DNA of 15,925 bases from assembly GCA_946637575.1 (NCBI GenBank), contig CAMPBJ010000006.1, positions 1-15,925 on the forward strand, written 5' to 3'. Below are positions 6,541-13,561 of this stretch, in pieces; positions within the stretch are counted from its first letter, which is position 1, and each line of letters starts with the position of its first letter. The notes beneath the pieces are model-generated. The model was not told where the DNA came from. It was given only the letters and a program-made list of their open reading frames with translations, and did no database searches. The DNA comes from an uncultured Clostridia bacterium (GTDB lineage: Bacteria > Bacillota > Clostridia > Christensenellales > Borkfalkiaceae). Made by a program: the position numbers and the translations under genes.

Positions 6541-6586
6541 GTGGGAGTTGCGTTAAATTTTTACACTGGCGCGACGATAGTACCAC
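6541..6586 (+). promoter_or_regulatory. L1-binding leader (r-leader) before rplK
   Basis: The RNA can fold as an outer stem GUGG (6541-6544) with CCAC (6583-6586) and an inner stem GUUGCGUU (6547-6554) with GGCGCGAC (6568-6575). Two bases (GA) are unpaired on the left and seven (GAUAGUA) on the right. This asymmetric internal loop between two helices is the shape ribosomal protein L1 recognises in 23S rRNA and in its own mRNA. The same plan occurs again before rplA. Binding of excess L1 would block the AAAGGAG at 6590-6596. The pairing is visible; regulation is inferred from the known L1 system. Confidence 0.75.
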
Positions 6587-6603
6587 CGAAAGGAGAAATA
6601 GTT

Positions 6604-7029
6604 ATGGCAAAGAAAGTTACAGCAATCGTTAAACTGCAATTGCCCGCAGGCAAGGCGACTCCCGGTCCGCCCGTCGGTTCTACCTTAGGACCTCACGGTA
6701 TCAATATCCCGGGTTTCACCAAAGAATTCAACGAAAAGACGGCAAGTCAGGCGGGACTTATTATCCCTGTCGTTATGACGATCTATCAGGACCGTTCTTT
6801 CACCTTCATCTTAAAGACCCCGCCGGCACCCGTGCTTATCAAAAAAGCGTGCGGTATCGAAACGGCGAGCGCTCGTCCGAATAAGGACAAAGTCGCTAAA
6901 CTTACGAAGGCGCAAGTTGAAGAAATTGCAAAGACCAAGATGCCCGATCTTAACGCTAACACGTTAGAAGCCGCTATGAGTATGATAGCGGGTACCGCAA
7001 GAAGCATGGGAATCGAAGTCGAAGACTAA
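6604..7029 (+). CDS. rplK: 50S ribosomal protein L11
   Basis: This 141-residue protein is exactly the normal length. The N-terminal domain carries [27 protein letters not shown] and the C-terminal RNA-binding domain carries [20 protein letters not shown]11 binds the GTPase-associated region of 23S rRNA and supports factor-dependent GTP hydrolysis. The ATG at 6604 is chosen for the MAKKV start and the AAAGGAG at 6590-6596. An in-frame GTG at 6541 would translate the L1-binding hairpin and is not credible. rplA follows in the same transcript. Confidence 0.97.
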   Translation: MAKKVTAIVKLQLPAGKATPGPPVGSTLGPHGINIPGFTKEFNEKTASQAGLIIPVVMTIYQDRSFTFILKTPPAPVLIKKACGIETASARPNKDKVAKLTKAQVEEIAKTKMPDLNANTLEAAMSMIAGTARSMGIEVED

Positions 7030-7044
7030 CGATATTTTCTAAAT

Positions 7045-7075
7045 GTGGGAGGGGGCTTTCCCCCGAACGTACCAC
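7045..7075 (+). promoter_or_regulatory. Second L1-binding leader, before rplA
   Basis: The plan of the rplK leader is repeated: outer stem GUGG (7045-7048) with CCAC (7072-7075), an unpaired GA on the left, inner stem GGGGG (7051-7055) with CCCCC (7060-7064) and loop CUUU, and a seven-base GAACGUA on the right. The rplA ribosome binding site starts at the next base (7076), so L1 binding here would directly cover it. The sequence differs from the first site while the architecture and the GA...GUA bases are kept, which is good comparative support within one locus. Confidence 0.8.
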
Positions 7076-7089
7076 GGGAGGTAATTTAA

Positions 7090-7776
7090 ATGAAACACGG
7101 TAAAAAATATGTAGAAAGTGCGAAGAACATCGACCGCACGAAACTTTACGAGGCGGACGAGGCGATCGCTATCGCGGTTGAGACCGCTAAGGCAAAATTC
7201 GACGAAACGATCGAACTTCACGTTCGTTTGGGCGTTGATCCCAAGCAAGCGGATCAGCAGGTCAGAGGCGTTATCGTTCTTCCGAACGGAACTGGTAAGA
7301 CCGCGCGCGTTTTAGTCCTTGCAAAAGGTCCGAAAGCGGACGAGGCAAAAGAAGCGGGTGCGGACTTTGTCGGCGCGGAAGATATGATCCAAAAGATCCA
7401 GACCGAAAACTGGTTCGATTACGAGGCGATCATCACCACCCCCGACATGATGGGTTTGGTAGGTCGTATCGGTAAGGTCTTAGGACCTAAGGGCTTGATG
7501 CCTAACCCGAAGAGCGGAACGGTTACGATGGACGTCGCAAAGGCGATAAAGGATATCAAAGCAGGTAAAGTCGAATACAGACTCGATAAAGCCGCGATCA
7601 TCCACTGCCCCATCGGAAAGAAGAGTTTCGGTGCGGAAAAACTTAAAGAAAACTACGACGCGTTGCTTGACGCCATCATAAAGGCAAACCCCGCCGCTGC
7701 GAAGGGACAGTATATAAAGAGCGTTTCTCTTGCAAGCACGATGGGTCCCGGCGTTAAAATTAACGTAAGAAATTAG
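7090..7776 (+). CDS. rplA: 50S ribosomal protein L1
   Basis: This 228-residue protein is the standard length for L1, which forms the mobile L1 stalk that helps release tRNA from the E site and represses its own mRNA. Visible landmarks are MKHGKKYVE at the start, [31 protein letters not shown] and the family signature near residues 118-150 ([30 protein letters not shown], quoted in part by key residues). A GGGAGGT site at 7076-7082 supports the start. The gene ends immediately before a new promoter for rplJ. Its expression is probably limited by the L1 site at 7045-7075. Confidence 0.97.
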   Translation: MKHGKKYVESAKNIDRTKLYEADEAIAIAVETAKAKFDETIELHVRLGVDPKQADQQVRGVIVLPNGTGKTARVLVLAKGPKADEAKEAGADFVGAEDMIQKIQTENWFDYEAIITTPDMMGLVGRIGKVLGPKGLMPNPKSGTVTMDVAKAIKDIKAGKVEYRLDKAAIIHCPIGKKSFGAEKLKENYDALLDAIIKANPAAAKGQYIKSVSLASTMGPGVKINVRN

Positions 7777-7806
7777 TTGACAAGACTGTTTTCTTTGTAG
7801 TACAAT
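7777..7806 (+). promoter_or_regulatory. Sigma-A promoter of rplJ-rplL
   Basis: A consensus TTGACA (7777-7782) begins at the base after the rplA stop. After 18 bases comes TACAAT (7801-7806). Transcription would start near 7813, giving a leader of about 147 bases. Confidence 0.88.
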
Positions 7807-7813
7807 ACTAATT

Positions 7814-7940
7814 GTTAAAACTAAATAGCCCAAGACAGTAGGTGTTTAATTTGCGGCTCGCCGCAAAACCGACCGAGGCAGAATTTTTGGTAAAGTATTG
7901 CTTTGCCCTCGTTCTGTTTTCGGAGCGAGGGCGTTTTCAT
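7814..7940 (+). promoter_or_regulatory. L10(L12)4-binding ribosomal leader with attenuator
   Basis: The leader carries the conserved L10-leader elements: ACAGTAGGTG (7835-7844), a local hairpin TTGCGG-CTCG-CCGCAA (7851-7866) and ACCGACCGAGG (7868-7878). Together these resemble the kink-turn junction bound by the L10(L12)4 complex. A terminator-like hairpin follows (GCCCTCGTTC 7905-7914 with GAGCGAGGGC 7923-7932), then GTTTTCATTATT. An alternative pairing of CCGA...CAGAA (7873-7883) with TTCTG...TCGG (7912-7923) would break that hairpin. This fits the known Bacillota scheme in which excess L10 favours termination. The exact switch is inferred. Confidence 0.85.
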
Positions 7941-7959
7941 TATTAAAAGGAGGTAAAAA

Positions 7960-8484
7960 ATGTCGGCTAATTTTGAGGCTAAAAAACAGGTAGTAGAAGA
8001 GATCAAGGCAAAGATTCAAGACGCAAAATCGGTCGTTCTCGTCAAGTTCAGCGGTCTTACCGTTGCGGAAGACACCGATTTCCGTAGAGAATTCAGAAAG
8101 AACAACGTCGAATACAAAGTGTACAAAAACACTTTGGTCAAAAGAGCGTTCAACGATTTAGGCGTTACCGCTTTCGACGACGACTTGAACGGCCCCACTT
8201 CCGTCGCTTTCGGGTCTGACGAAACGGGCGCAAGCAAAGTCGTTATGGACGCGGTCAAAAAGTACGATCAGAAAGTTATCGTAAAGAGCGCGTTCGTCGA
8301 AGGCAACAGGGTTGACGAAGCGGGTGTTAAAGCCCTTGCGTCGATGCCCACAAAAGAAGAACTTATCGCAAAGATGCTCGGAAGTTTGCAATCTCCCATC
8401 ACGAAGTTTGCAGGCGTGCTTTCCGCAATTCCGAGAGGGCTCGTTATCGCGCTTTCCGAAGTCGCGAAGAAAAAGGCGGAATAA
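7960..8484 (+). CDS. rplJ: 50S ribosomal protein L10
   Basis: This 174-residue protein is the usual length. It forms the base of the ribosomal stalk: the N-terminal domain binds 23S rRNA (KIQDAKSVVLVKFSGLTVAEDTDFR... and VYKNTLVKRAF) and the C-terminal helix (about 135-174, with LQSPITKFAGVLSAIPRGLVIALSEV) carries the L7/L12 dimers. A strong AAAAGGAGG site lies 6 bases before the ATG. The protein would feed back on the leader directly upstream. rplL follows after 69 AT-rich bases. Confidence 0.97.
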   Translation: MSANFEAKKQVVEEIKAKIQDAKSVVLVKFSGLTVAEDTDFRREFRKNNVEYKVYKNTLVKRAFNDLGVTAFDDDLNGPTSVAFGSDETGASKVVMDAVKKYDQKVIVKSAFVEGNRVDEAGVKALASMPTKEELIAKMLGSLQSPITKFAGVLSAIPRGLVIALSEVAKKKAE

Positions 8485-8553
8485 TCCCGCTAAATCAAAT
8501 TCAAAAACAAAAAAAATTAAAATTTTAAAAATTATTTAAGGAGAAAAATAACA

Positions 8554-8928
8554 ATGGCAGACATTAACAAAATTATCGAAACTATCGAAGGTTTAACCGT
8601 AATCGAGCTTAACGACCTCGTTAAAGCTTTGGAAGAAAAATTCGGCGTAAGCGCCGCTGCTCCCGTAGCAGTTGCCGCTGCTCCCGCTGCCGGTGCCGCT
8701 GCACCCGCTGCTGAAGAAAAGACCGAATTCAAGGTAGTCTTAAAGGACTTCGGCGCTAACAAGATCGAAGCGATCAAGGCTGTAAGAGAATTCACCACTT
8801 TAGGTCTCGGCGAAGCGAAAGCTCTCGTTGAATCCTTAGGCGTTATCAAAGAAAACGCTACCAAAGAAGAGGCTGACAAGATCATCGCGCGCTTCAAAGA
8901 AGCAGGCGCTACCGTCGTTGCCGAATAA
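8554..8928 (+). CDS. rplL: 50S ribosomal protein L7/L12
   Basis: This 124-residue acidic protein is the multicopy stalk component that recruits translation GTPases. It has the N-terminal dimerisation helix ([32 protein letters not shown], in part), an Ala/Pro-rich hinge (about 30-50) and the C-terminal factor-binding domain ([25 protein letters not shown], in part, then [10 protein letters not shown]). An AAGGAG site precedes the ATG. It is the last gene of this unit: a strong terminator follows at once, whereas in many Bacillota rpoB comes next. Confidence 0.97.
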   Translation: MADINKIIETIEGLTVIELNDLVKALEEKFGVSAAAPVAVAAAPAAGAAAPAAEEKTEFKVVLKDFGANKIEAIKAVREFTTLGLGEAKALVESLGVIKENATKEEADKIIARFKEAGATVVAE

Positions 8929-8941
8929 TTTTAAGCAAGAA

Positions 8942-8985
8942 AAAATCGCCGTCGCGTTATCGCGACGGCGATTTTACTTTTTTAA
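8942..8985 (+). terminator. Strong bidirectional terminator after rplL
   Basis: A 15-bp stem including flanking A-T pairs (8942-8956 with 8961-8975; core ATCGCCGTCGCG / CGCGACGGCGAT) closes on the loop TTAT and runs into TTTTACTTTTTT. The A run on the left gives a T run on the minus strand, so it can also end the convergent acetyltransferase transcript. Confidence 0.96.
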
Positions 8986-8989
8986 TTTT

Positions 8990-9640
8990 CTATTTTAAGT
9001 ACTTATCTATAATCTCCTGCGGGATAGGCTTATCTCCGTCGAAGAAAAGATCGTCCTTTTCGGTGATCTCGCGCACGACTTTTGCGGGAACGCCGAGCGC
9101 GATCACGTTCGACGGGATATCTTTTGATACAACCGCGCCCGCGCCGATTATCGTGTTGTCGCCGACGGTAACACCGGGCAGAATTATCGCGCCCGAACCG
9201 ATCCAGACGTTCTTTCCGATTTTAACCGGCTTATTGTATTGCAGTTTCGCTTTCCGAAGTTTCGGGGAGACGGGGTGAACGGCGGTCGCGATCTTGACAG
9301 CGGGACCTATCATCGTGTCGTCGCCGATCTCGATCTTCCCGTCGTCAACTAAAATAACGCCGTGATTTATAAACACGTTCTTGCCGAAGTGGACGTTTAT
9401 TAGTCCGCAGTTCGTGTAAAGCGGGGGGATCACGTAAAGCCCTTCGCCGTAAGTTCCCGCGGTTTCGCGCAAAATCCTTTCTCGCTCTTTTAAGCCTTCG
9501 ACCGTGTCGTGCGTTTCGTTGAACCGCACGATTTTTTCCGTAAGCGTGTTCTGATATTCCAAAAAGTCGGGATCGCCCGAGTCGTATATTTCGGAAGATA
9601 ACAGCAGCCTTCTGAATTCTTTTATTTTCTTCTCGTCCAT
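8990..9640 (-). CDS. Maltose/galactoside O-acetyltransferase family (left-handed beta-helix)
   Basis: This 216-residue acetyl-CoA-dependent acetyltransferase belongs to the MAA/LacA/NodL group. The N-terminal helical region (1-60, with RERILRE) precedes hexapeptide repeats such as VHFGKNVFINHGVIL, IEIGDDTMIGPAV and KIGKNVWIGSGAIILPGVTVGDNTIIGAGAVVSKDIP (in part), which form the beta-helix. His122 in TAVHPVSPKLR corresponds to the catalytic His. The substrate, a sugar or nucleoside hydroxyl, cannot be told from sequence. The start at 9640 is supported by AAAAAAGGAG (complement of 9649-9658) and the typical MDEKK beginning; the frame stays open upstream but has no signal there. The gene is transcribed alone. 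Confidence 0.9.
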   Translation of the reverse strand: MDEKKIKEFRRLLLSSEIYDSGDPDFLEYQNTLTEKIVRFNETHDTVEGLKERERILRETAGTYGEGLYVIPPLYTNCGLINVHFGKNVFINHGVILVDDGKIEIGDDTMIGPAVKIATAVHPVSPKLRKAKLQYNKPVKIGKNVWIGSGAIILPGVTVGDNTIIGAGAVVSKDIPSNVIALGVPAKVVREITEKDDLFFDGDKPIPQEIIDKYLK

Positions 9641-9660
9641 TTTTAACGCTCCTTTTTTCC

Positions 9661-9690
9661 AGTTTATCGCAAAAAGGCGTTTGTTGTCAA
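9661..9690 (-). promoter_or_regulatory. Candidate promoter of the acetyltransferase
   Basis: On the minus strand, TTGACA (complement of 9685-9690) and TAAACT (complement of 9661-9666) are separated by 18 bases. The start near 9654 would leave only about 14 bases of leader, cutting into the A run before GGAG but keeping GGAG itself. Confidence 0.5.
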
Positions 9691-9759
9691 CGGAAAGATT
9701 TAATTTTCCTTTTTGATACGCGCTACCGCGGTTATTCGGTAAAAATCGACTTTCTTTTA

Positions 9760-9788
9760 TTGACATAAAGGGAAAATGTTAGTAAAAT
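9760..9788 (+). promoter_or_regulatory. Sigma-A promoter of the cyclophilin-like lipoprotein
   Basis: TTGACA (9760-9765), a 17-base spacer and TAAAAT (9783-9788), with an overlapping TATAAT at 9788-9793. The predicted start near 9795 leaves a short leader containing CGGAGAG before the ATG at 9817. Confidence 0.8.
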
Positions 9789-9816
9789 ATAATATATAAA
9801 AGATTCGGAGAGCAAA

Positions 9817-10665
9817 ATGAAAAAAATATTTAAAGTTTTAGTAAACGTTCTCGCGCTTTGCCTCGGCGTATTCGCGGCGTTTACCATGACCGCTTGTAAG
9901 GATATAAAGACGGTCGAAGTTAAATTATCTATCTATAACTATACCGACAACGCGTTCGAAGAGAAGACCTTGACGGTCGATTTGTATCGCCACCTTGCGC
10001 CGAAGACCGTGGACAACGTTCTTTCCGCGATAAAGGACGGATATTACGACGGCGCTGTCGCTTATAAAAACGAGGGCGCTAACTACATCTCTTTGGGCGA
10101 ATTCAAAGCCGACGGCGATTCGATCGTAAAACAGGCGGACAGACCTACGGTAGAAGGCGAATTTAAAGCGAACGGCGTCGACGGAAGTAACCTTTCTAAC
10201 AAGAAAGGCTACGTCGGACTGTGGAGAAGTTATACAAAGGACGGCGGCAGTTTCACCGTTTCCGACTCCGCGCGCAACTCCGGAACAGCCGTTTGGTATA
10301 TGCCCACCGCCACGAAAGCGGATATGGACGGATACTTTGCGGTGTTCGGAAAGTTCGATCTTGACTCCACCGCAAACAGCGAAGCGTTCACCATGATGCA
10401 GACCGTTCTTACCGGTTCCAACTACGATTCTTACGAAGTTTTCTACACCGGAGAATCCAAAGACGCGCTCACCGTCCACGTAATCAAGACGAGCGAATTA
10501 GAGATCGACGAGAATTATGACGAGGCGGCGGGTACTTACGGCGGAGAGACGATCTACGAGGCGAAAGGTTCGGATCTTGCGTCTTTCGATAAGCACACCG
10601 TCTATATGCCGAAAGTTGAAAACGGCGCGTTCGCGATAGTCGTTAAGAGCGTAAAGATAAAATAA
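9817..10665 (+). CDS. Cyclophilin-like lipoprotein, probably non-catalytic
   Basis: This 282-residue exported lipoprotein has a basic start, a hydrophobic stretch and the lipobox MTAC with Cys27 as the lipidated residue. The mature part follows the cyclophilin fold order: LYRHLAPKTVDNVLSAIKDGYYDG, a long insertion, NSGTAVWYM where cyclophilins have NGSQFF, and DGYFAVFGKFD where they have HVVFGKV. The catalytic segment FHRV...QGGD is replaced by AYKN...SLGEF, so the key Arg and Gln are missing. Proline isomerase activity is therefore doubtful; a binding or scaffold role outside the membrane is more likely. It is a single-gene unit with its own promoter and terminator. Confidence 0.75.
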   Translation: MKKIFKVLVNVLALCLGVFAAFTMTACKDIKTVEVKLSIYNYTDNAFEEKTLTVDLYRHLAPKTVDNVLSAIKDGYYDGAVAYKNEGANYISLGEFKADGDSIVKQADRPTVEGEFKANGVDGSNLSNKKGYVGLWRSYTKDGGSFTVSDSARNSGTAVWYMPTATKADMDGYFAVFGKFDLDSTANSEAFTMMQTVLTGSNYDSYEVFYTGESKDALTVHVIKTSELEIDENYDEAAGTYGGETIYEAKGSDLASFDKHTVYMPKVENGAFAIVVKSVKIK

Positions 10666-10688
10666 AAAGGAAAAAATCAACCGAAAAA

Positions 10689-10712
10689 CCGCAGAGTGAT
10701 CTGCGGTTTTTT
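10689..10712 (+). terminator. Bidirectional terminator between convergent genes
   Basis: CCGCAGA (10689-10695) and TCTGCGG (10700-10706) pair around GTGA, flanked by AAAAA on the left and TTTTTT on the right, so it works on both strands. It serves the lipoprotein gene and the minus-strand gene ending at 10711. Confidence 0.92.
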
Positions 10713-11640
10713 ATTTTATGACGAAGTTTGATATTTTGCCGTTTTCTAACGTAAAGGTCGCGTAATCTACTCTGTAAGTCCGTTCGCCCGTTTTATATAC
10801 CACGCCAACGTCCGAACTTTCCTTAAACTGCGGGGGAGTCGTTACCCCTATAAAGTCGCCGAAAAACGCCTTAACGTCTTCGGCTTTTTCTTTTAACTCG
10901 TCGGTAAGAAGATCTGCGTACTTCCCGCCGACGAGCAGTTCTTCCAAAAAAGCGAACGGCTTTATCCTGTCGGGAAGAGAAAAAAGATTTACGTCTTTTT
11001 CGTTTGTTACTTCCCTTTTGCGCTCTAAAAACTCTCCGTTCTCCGCATCCCACTCGGTTACAACTTTATGCCCCGCGATATCTTTCAGCCGTTCCGTCGT
11101 CGTAAGACCAAACCTAAGCGAATACTCGTCGCAAACCCGTGAAAAGATCGTTTTAAACTCGTCGTCGTAAACGTTAAGGAGCGTGCGTTCGCCTATAAAC
11201 GCCACAGAAAGAAAAGTTCTGTTCGAAATATGAAGGGGGCTTATATCTACGGAAGAAAACTCGAAATCAACGCTCTCTATCGCCGCTTTTTTGTCAGAGT
11301 CAAAGGAGATCTTCGCTTCGCTATCGTTAAACACCGTAACGAGCGTGTTCCCGACTTTTTTTTGTCGGTACAGGCAAAAGCCTTCGCGGTTTTTTTTGCC
11401 GATCAGATTCACAAGGTAGCCGTAGGAAATATCGCACACCGTTGCAAAAGAGGGCGGGGATGAGAGAAAGTCTTCGTCCAAAACAAAGTTAAGGTTAGCG
11501 CAGTTGCCGTTCGGGAACAGGACTTCGATAAGCGGCGCGCCGTCGATCGCGACTCCGCTGACGCTTTTGCCGATTTTTGAAAAATATGCGCCGCCCACTT
11601 TTAAGTAGCACTCTTCGTTACATGAAAAATAATAATACAC
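10711..11640 (-). CDS. Hypothetical protein, 309 residues
   Basis: I do not recognise this protein. It starts at GTG 11640; there is no in-frame ATG anywhere in the reading frame, and an in-frame stop closes off upstream extension. It has no signal peptide or membrane segment, is rich in Phe, Asp, Glu and Lys, and looks like a soluble mixed alpha/beta protein. The first half reads like beta strands (GVAIDGAPLIEVLFPNG, GYLVNLIGKKNREGFCLY) and the second is partly helical (LTDELKEKAEDVKAFFGDF). No catalytic motif is apparent. No Shine-Dalgarno precedes the GTG, and the possible promoter places the transcript start within a few bases of it. The gene is divergent from the 192-residue HTH protein. 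Coding is supported by codon use like the neighbours and by a proper terminator. Confidence 0.75.
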   Translation of the reverse strand: MYYYFSCNEECYLKVGGAYFSKIGKSVSGVAIDGAPLIEVLFPNGNCANLNFVLDEDFLSSPPSFATVCDISYGYLVNLIGKKNREGFCLYRQKKVGNTLVTVFNDSEAKISFDSDKKAAIESVDFEFSSVDISPLHISNRTFLSVAFIGERTLLNVYDDEFKTIFSRVCDEYSLRFGLTTTERLKDIAGHKVVTEWDAENGEFLERKREVTNEKDVNLFSLPDRIKPFAFLEELLVGGKYADLLTDELKEKAEDVKAFFGDFIGVTTPPQFKESSDVGVVYKTGERTYRVDYATFTLENGKISNFVIK

Positions 11641-11651
11641 CGTTAAAACAC

Positions 11652-11679
11652 TATGTATATTTTCCCGTTTTTATGTCAA
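11652..11679 (-). promoter_or_regulatory. Candidate promoter of the 309-residue gene
   Basis: On the minus strand a consensus TTGACA (complement of 11674-11679) is followed 16 bases later by TACATA (complement of 11652-11657), a poor -10; TATACA with 14-base spacing is the alternative. Either choice puts the start within a few bases of the GTG at 11640. Confidence 0.4.
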
Positions 11680-11715
11680 TAACTCTATAAAATCTTTAAT
11701 AAAGGAGTCAAAAAA

Positions 11716-12294
11716 ATGGAAAATTTATACGGATTTAAGGAAAAGGACGTTTTAGGTCTTTCGGAAGTCTTAAAGGAGCGTAAAAACCGCCCGCTGTCCG
11801 CGGTGTTTTTAGAGTACGCTAAAATCTCCGGAAAAGAAAAGGGAACGGTGAGAAATCTTTACTACGCCATGGCAAAGAGAAGCAAGGAAGACGAAAGTTT
11901 CAGGAAAAAATACTTTAACGGAAAGGCGATAAAGGTAGAACGCGGGAAAGCGTTTTCAAAACAGGAGACCGAAGAAGTTATAAAAAACATACTCTTAAAG
12001 AAAGAAGAGGGCAAGTCGGTAAGGCGCGCCGTAAGCGAACTGTCGCACGGGAATATGAAACTTGCGTTAAGGTTACAGAATAAGTACCGCGCCGTCCTTC
12101 GCGAGAACAGGGAAAAAGAATACGGCGACGAAGTGACGGGTGCGGAGAGTAAAGGAAGTATCGAAAGAAAGATAAAGCGGGAAATAAACGCGCTCGTAGA
12201 TAGGATCGCGGAAAGCGTAAGAAAAGAAAACGAAATGCTAAAACAAAAACTGATTAAACTTCAAAACGCGAATTCGTCTGGCGAAAAGAAATAG
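11716..12294 (+). CDS. Putative DNA-binding protein with two HTH-like repeats and a C-terminal coiled coil
   Basis: This is a 192-residue, strongly basic cytoplasmic protein. Residues about 26-57 (PLSAVFLEYAKISGKEKGTV, then RNLYYAMAK) and about 100-128 (KSVRRAVSELSHGNMKLALR, then LQNKYRAVL) can be aligned as two copies of a three-helix unit of Myb/SANT or sigma-region-4 style, each ending in an Arg/Asn-Tyr helix. Residues about 148-184 form a heptad-like helix (IERKIKREINALVDRIAESV) suited to dimerisation. This combination suggests a DNA-binding or nucleoid-type regulator, but I cannot name the family or target. An AAAGGAG site at 11703-11709 supports the start. An AT-rich TATAAAAT lies upstream (11686-11693) without a good -35. 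The gene stands alone. Confidence 0.75.
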   Translation: MENLYGFKEKDVLGLSEVLKERKNRPLSAVFLEYAKISGKEKGTVRNLYYAMAKRSKEDESFRKKYFNGKAIKVERGKAFSKQETEEVIKNILLKKEEGKSVRRAVSELSHGNMKLALRLQNKYRAVLRENREKEYGDEVTGAESKGSIERKIKREINALVDRIAESVRKENEMLKQKLIKLQNANSSGEKK

Positions 12295-12315
12295 GCTTGG
12301 AAAAGAAAAAAACCT

Positions 12316-12344
12316 TTGATTTTTGCACCACTATATAGTATAAT
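12316..12344 (+). promoter_or_regulatory. Sigma-A promoter of the PLP enzyme-fucosidase pair
   Basis: TTGATT (12316-12321), a 17-base spacer and a perfect TATAAT (12339-12344); a second TATAAT overlaps at 12344-12349. The start near 12351 leaves a 17-base leader with AGGAGGAG. Confidence 0.85.
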
Positions 12345-12367
12345 ATAATCGGCATAGGAGGAGCAAA

Positions 12368-13561
12368 GTGGACCTATTTAAAAAGTGTAGGGATTATACC
12401 CTTACGAGAGAATTGAAGGCTTCGGGTTATTACCCGTATTTTCACAAGCTTGAAACAAAGCAGGCGCCCGAAGTTATGATGGAAGGCAAAAAAATCATAA
12501 TGATCGGCTCAAACAACTATTTAGGTCTTACTTCGCACCCCGAAGTTATCGACGCCGCGAAAGAGGCGGTGTTAAAGTACGGTTCGGGTTGTTCGGGAAG
12601 CAGGTTTCTAAACGGTACGCTCGATACGCACGTTTTGTTGGAACAAGAACTTGCCGAGTTTTTAGGCACGGAAGAAGTCGTTACTTTTTCGACGGGATTC
12701 CAGTCTAACCTTGCGATCATCTCCGCGATAGCCGGAAGAACGGACTATATTTTATGCGACAAGGAAAACCACGCGAGTATTTACGACGGGTGCAGACTTT
12801 CTTTTGCGAAGATGCTCCGCTATAATCACTCGGATATGGAAGATCTGGAAAGGCTTATCAAGACCGTTCCGGAGACGGCGGGTATTCTTATCGTTACCGA
12901 CGGCGTGTTCTCGATGAGCGGAGATATATGTAAACTGCCCGAGATCGTGAAGATCGCTAAAAAGTACGGCGCAAGAGTCATGGTGGACGACGCGCACGGA
13001 CTCGGCGTTTTAGGTGCGCACGGCAGGGGAACTGCGGAGCACTTCGGGTTAGAAAAGGACGTCGATATCGTTATGGGAACGTTCTCGAAGTCGTTGGCGT
13101 CTCTCGGCGGTTACATGGCGGCAAGCGCCGAAGTCTGCGAATACGTTCGCCACAATTCCCGCCCGTTTATATTCAGCGCAAGCATAACTCCCGCGTCCGT
13201 TGCGTCCGCAAGAGCCGCGCTCGCCATATTAAAGCGCGAGCCGGAAAGAGTCGCAAGGCTTAAAGAGATCGCGAACTATATGAGAAAACGCCTTAAAGAA
13301 GAGGGCGTCGCGATAATCGACACGGGTTCGGGCACGCCGATAATTCCCATATATACTTACGAAAATTTAAGAACGTTCGTCGCCTGCCAGAAACTTTTCG
13401 ACAGGGGCGTGTACGTAAATCCGACCATATCCCCCGCCGTACCCGTCGGGCAGAGCCTGATAAGGACGAGTTATATGGCAACGCACACCGAAGAGCAGAT
13501 GGATATTGCCGCGAGAAAAATAAAAGAAGTTCTTGAAGAAGTAAAGGATATTCACGACTGA
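12368..13561 (+). CDS. Alpha-oxoamine synthase family PLP enzyme, serine palmitoyltransferase-like
   Basis: This 397-residue fold-type I PLP enzyme condenses an amino acid with an acyl-CoA, with loss of CO2. Motifs: GSNNYLGLTSHPEV (about 48-61), GSGCSGSRFLNGTLDTH, VTFSTGFQSNLAI, VDDAHGLGVLGAHGRGT with Asp207 and His210, and GTFSKSLASLGG with the PLP Lys241. The start LFKKCRDYTLTRELKASGYY and PYFHKLETKQ resemble bacterial serine palmitoyltransferases more than BioF or Kbl, which usually lack this N-terminal stretch. It could thus make a ketosphinganine-like base, or another alpha-oxoamine; no biotin or threonine-degradation gene is nearby. Translation begins at GTG with AGGAGGAG upstream. Its TGA overlaps the ATG of the next gene by one base. 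Confidence 0.85.
   Translation: MDLFKKCRDYTLTRELKASGYYPYFHKLETKQAPEVMMEGKKIIMIGSNNYLGLTSHPEVIDAAKEAVLKYGSGCSGSRFLNGTLDTHVLLEQELAEFLGTEEVVTFSTGFQSNLAIISAIAGRTDYILCDKENHASIYDGCRLSFAKMLRYNHSDMEDLERLIKTVPETAGILIVTDGVFSMSGDICKLPEIVKIAKKYGARVMVDDAHGLGVLGAHGRGTAEHFGLEKDVDIVMGTFSKSLASLGGYMAASAEVCEYVRHNSRPFIFSASITPASVASARAALAILKREPERVARLKEIANYMRKRLKEEGVAIIDTGSGTPIIPIYTYENLRTFVACQKLFDRGVYVNPTISPAVPVGQSLIRTSYMATHTEEQMDIAARKIKEVLEEVKDIHD

Noticed and set aside
6541..6603. In-frame GTG extension of rplK to base 6541
   Set aside because: It would translate the L1-binding hairpin and the ribosome binding site; L11 has its standard length and MAKKV start from 6604 behind AAAGGAG.
8532..8897. Minus-strand open frame of 121 codons opposite rplL
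   Set aside because: It is the antisense shadow of the Ala-rich hinge and C-terminal domain of L7/L12, with no signals of its own.
9641..9766. Upstream extension of the acetyltransferase to 9766
   Set aside because: The extension covers the probable promoter and binding site, and its residues do not resemble the family.
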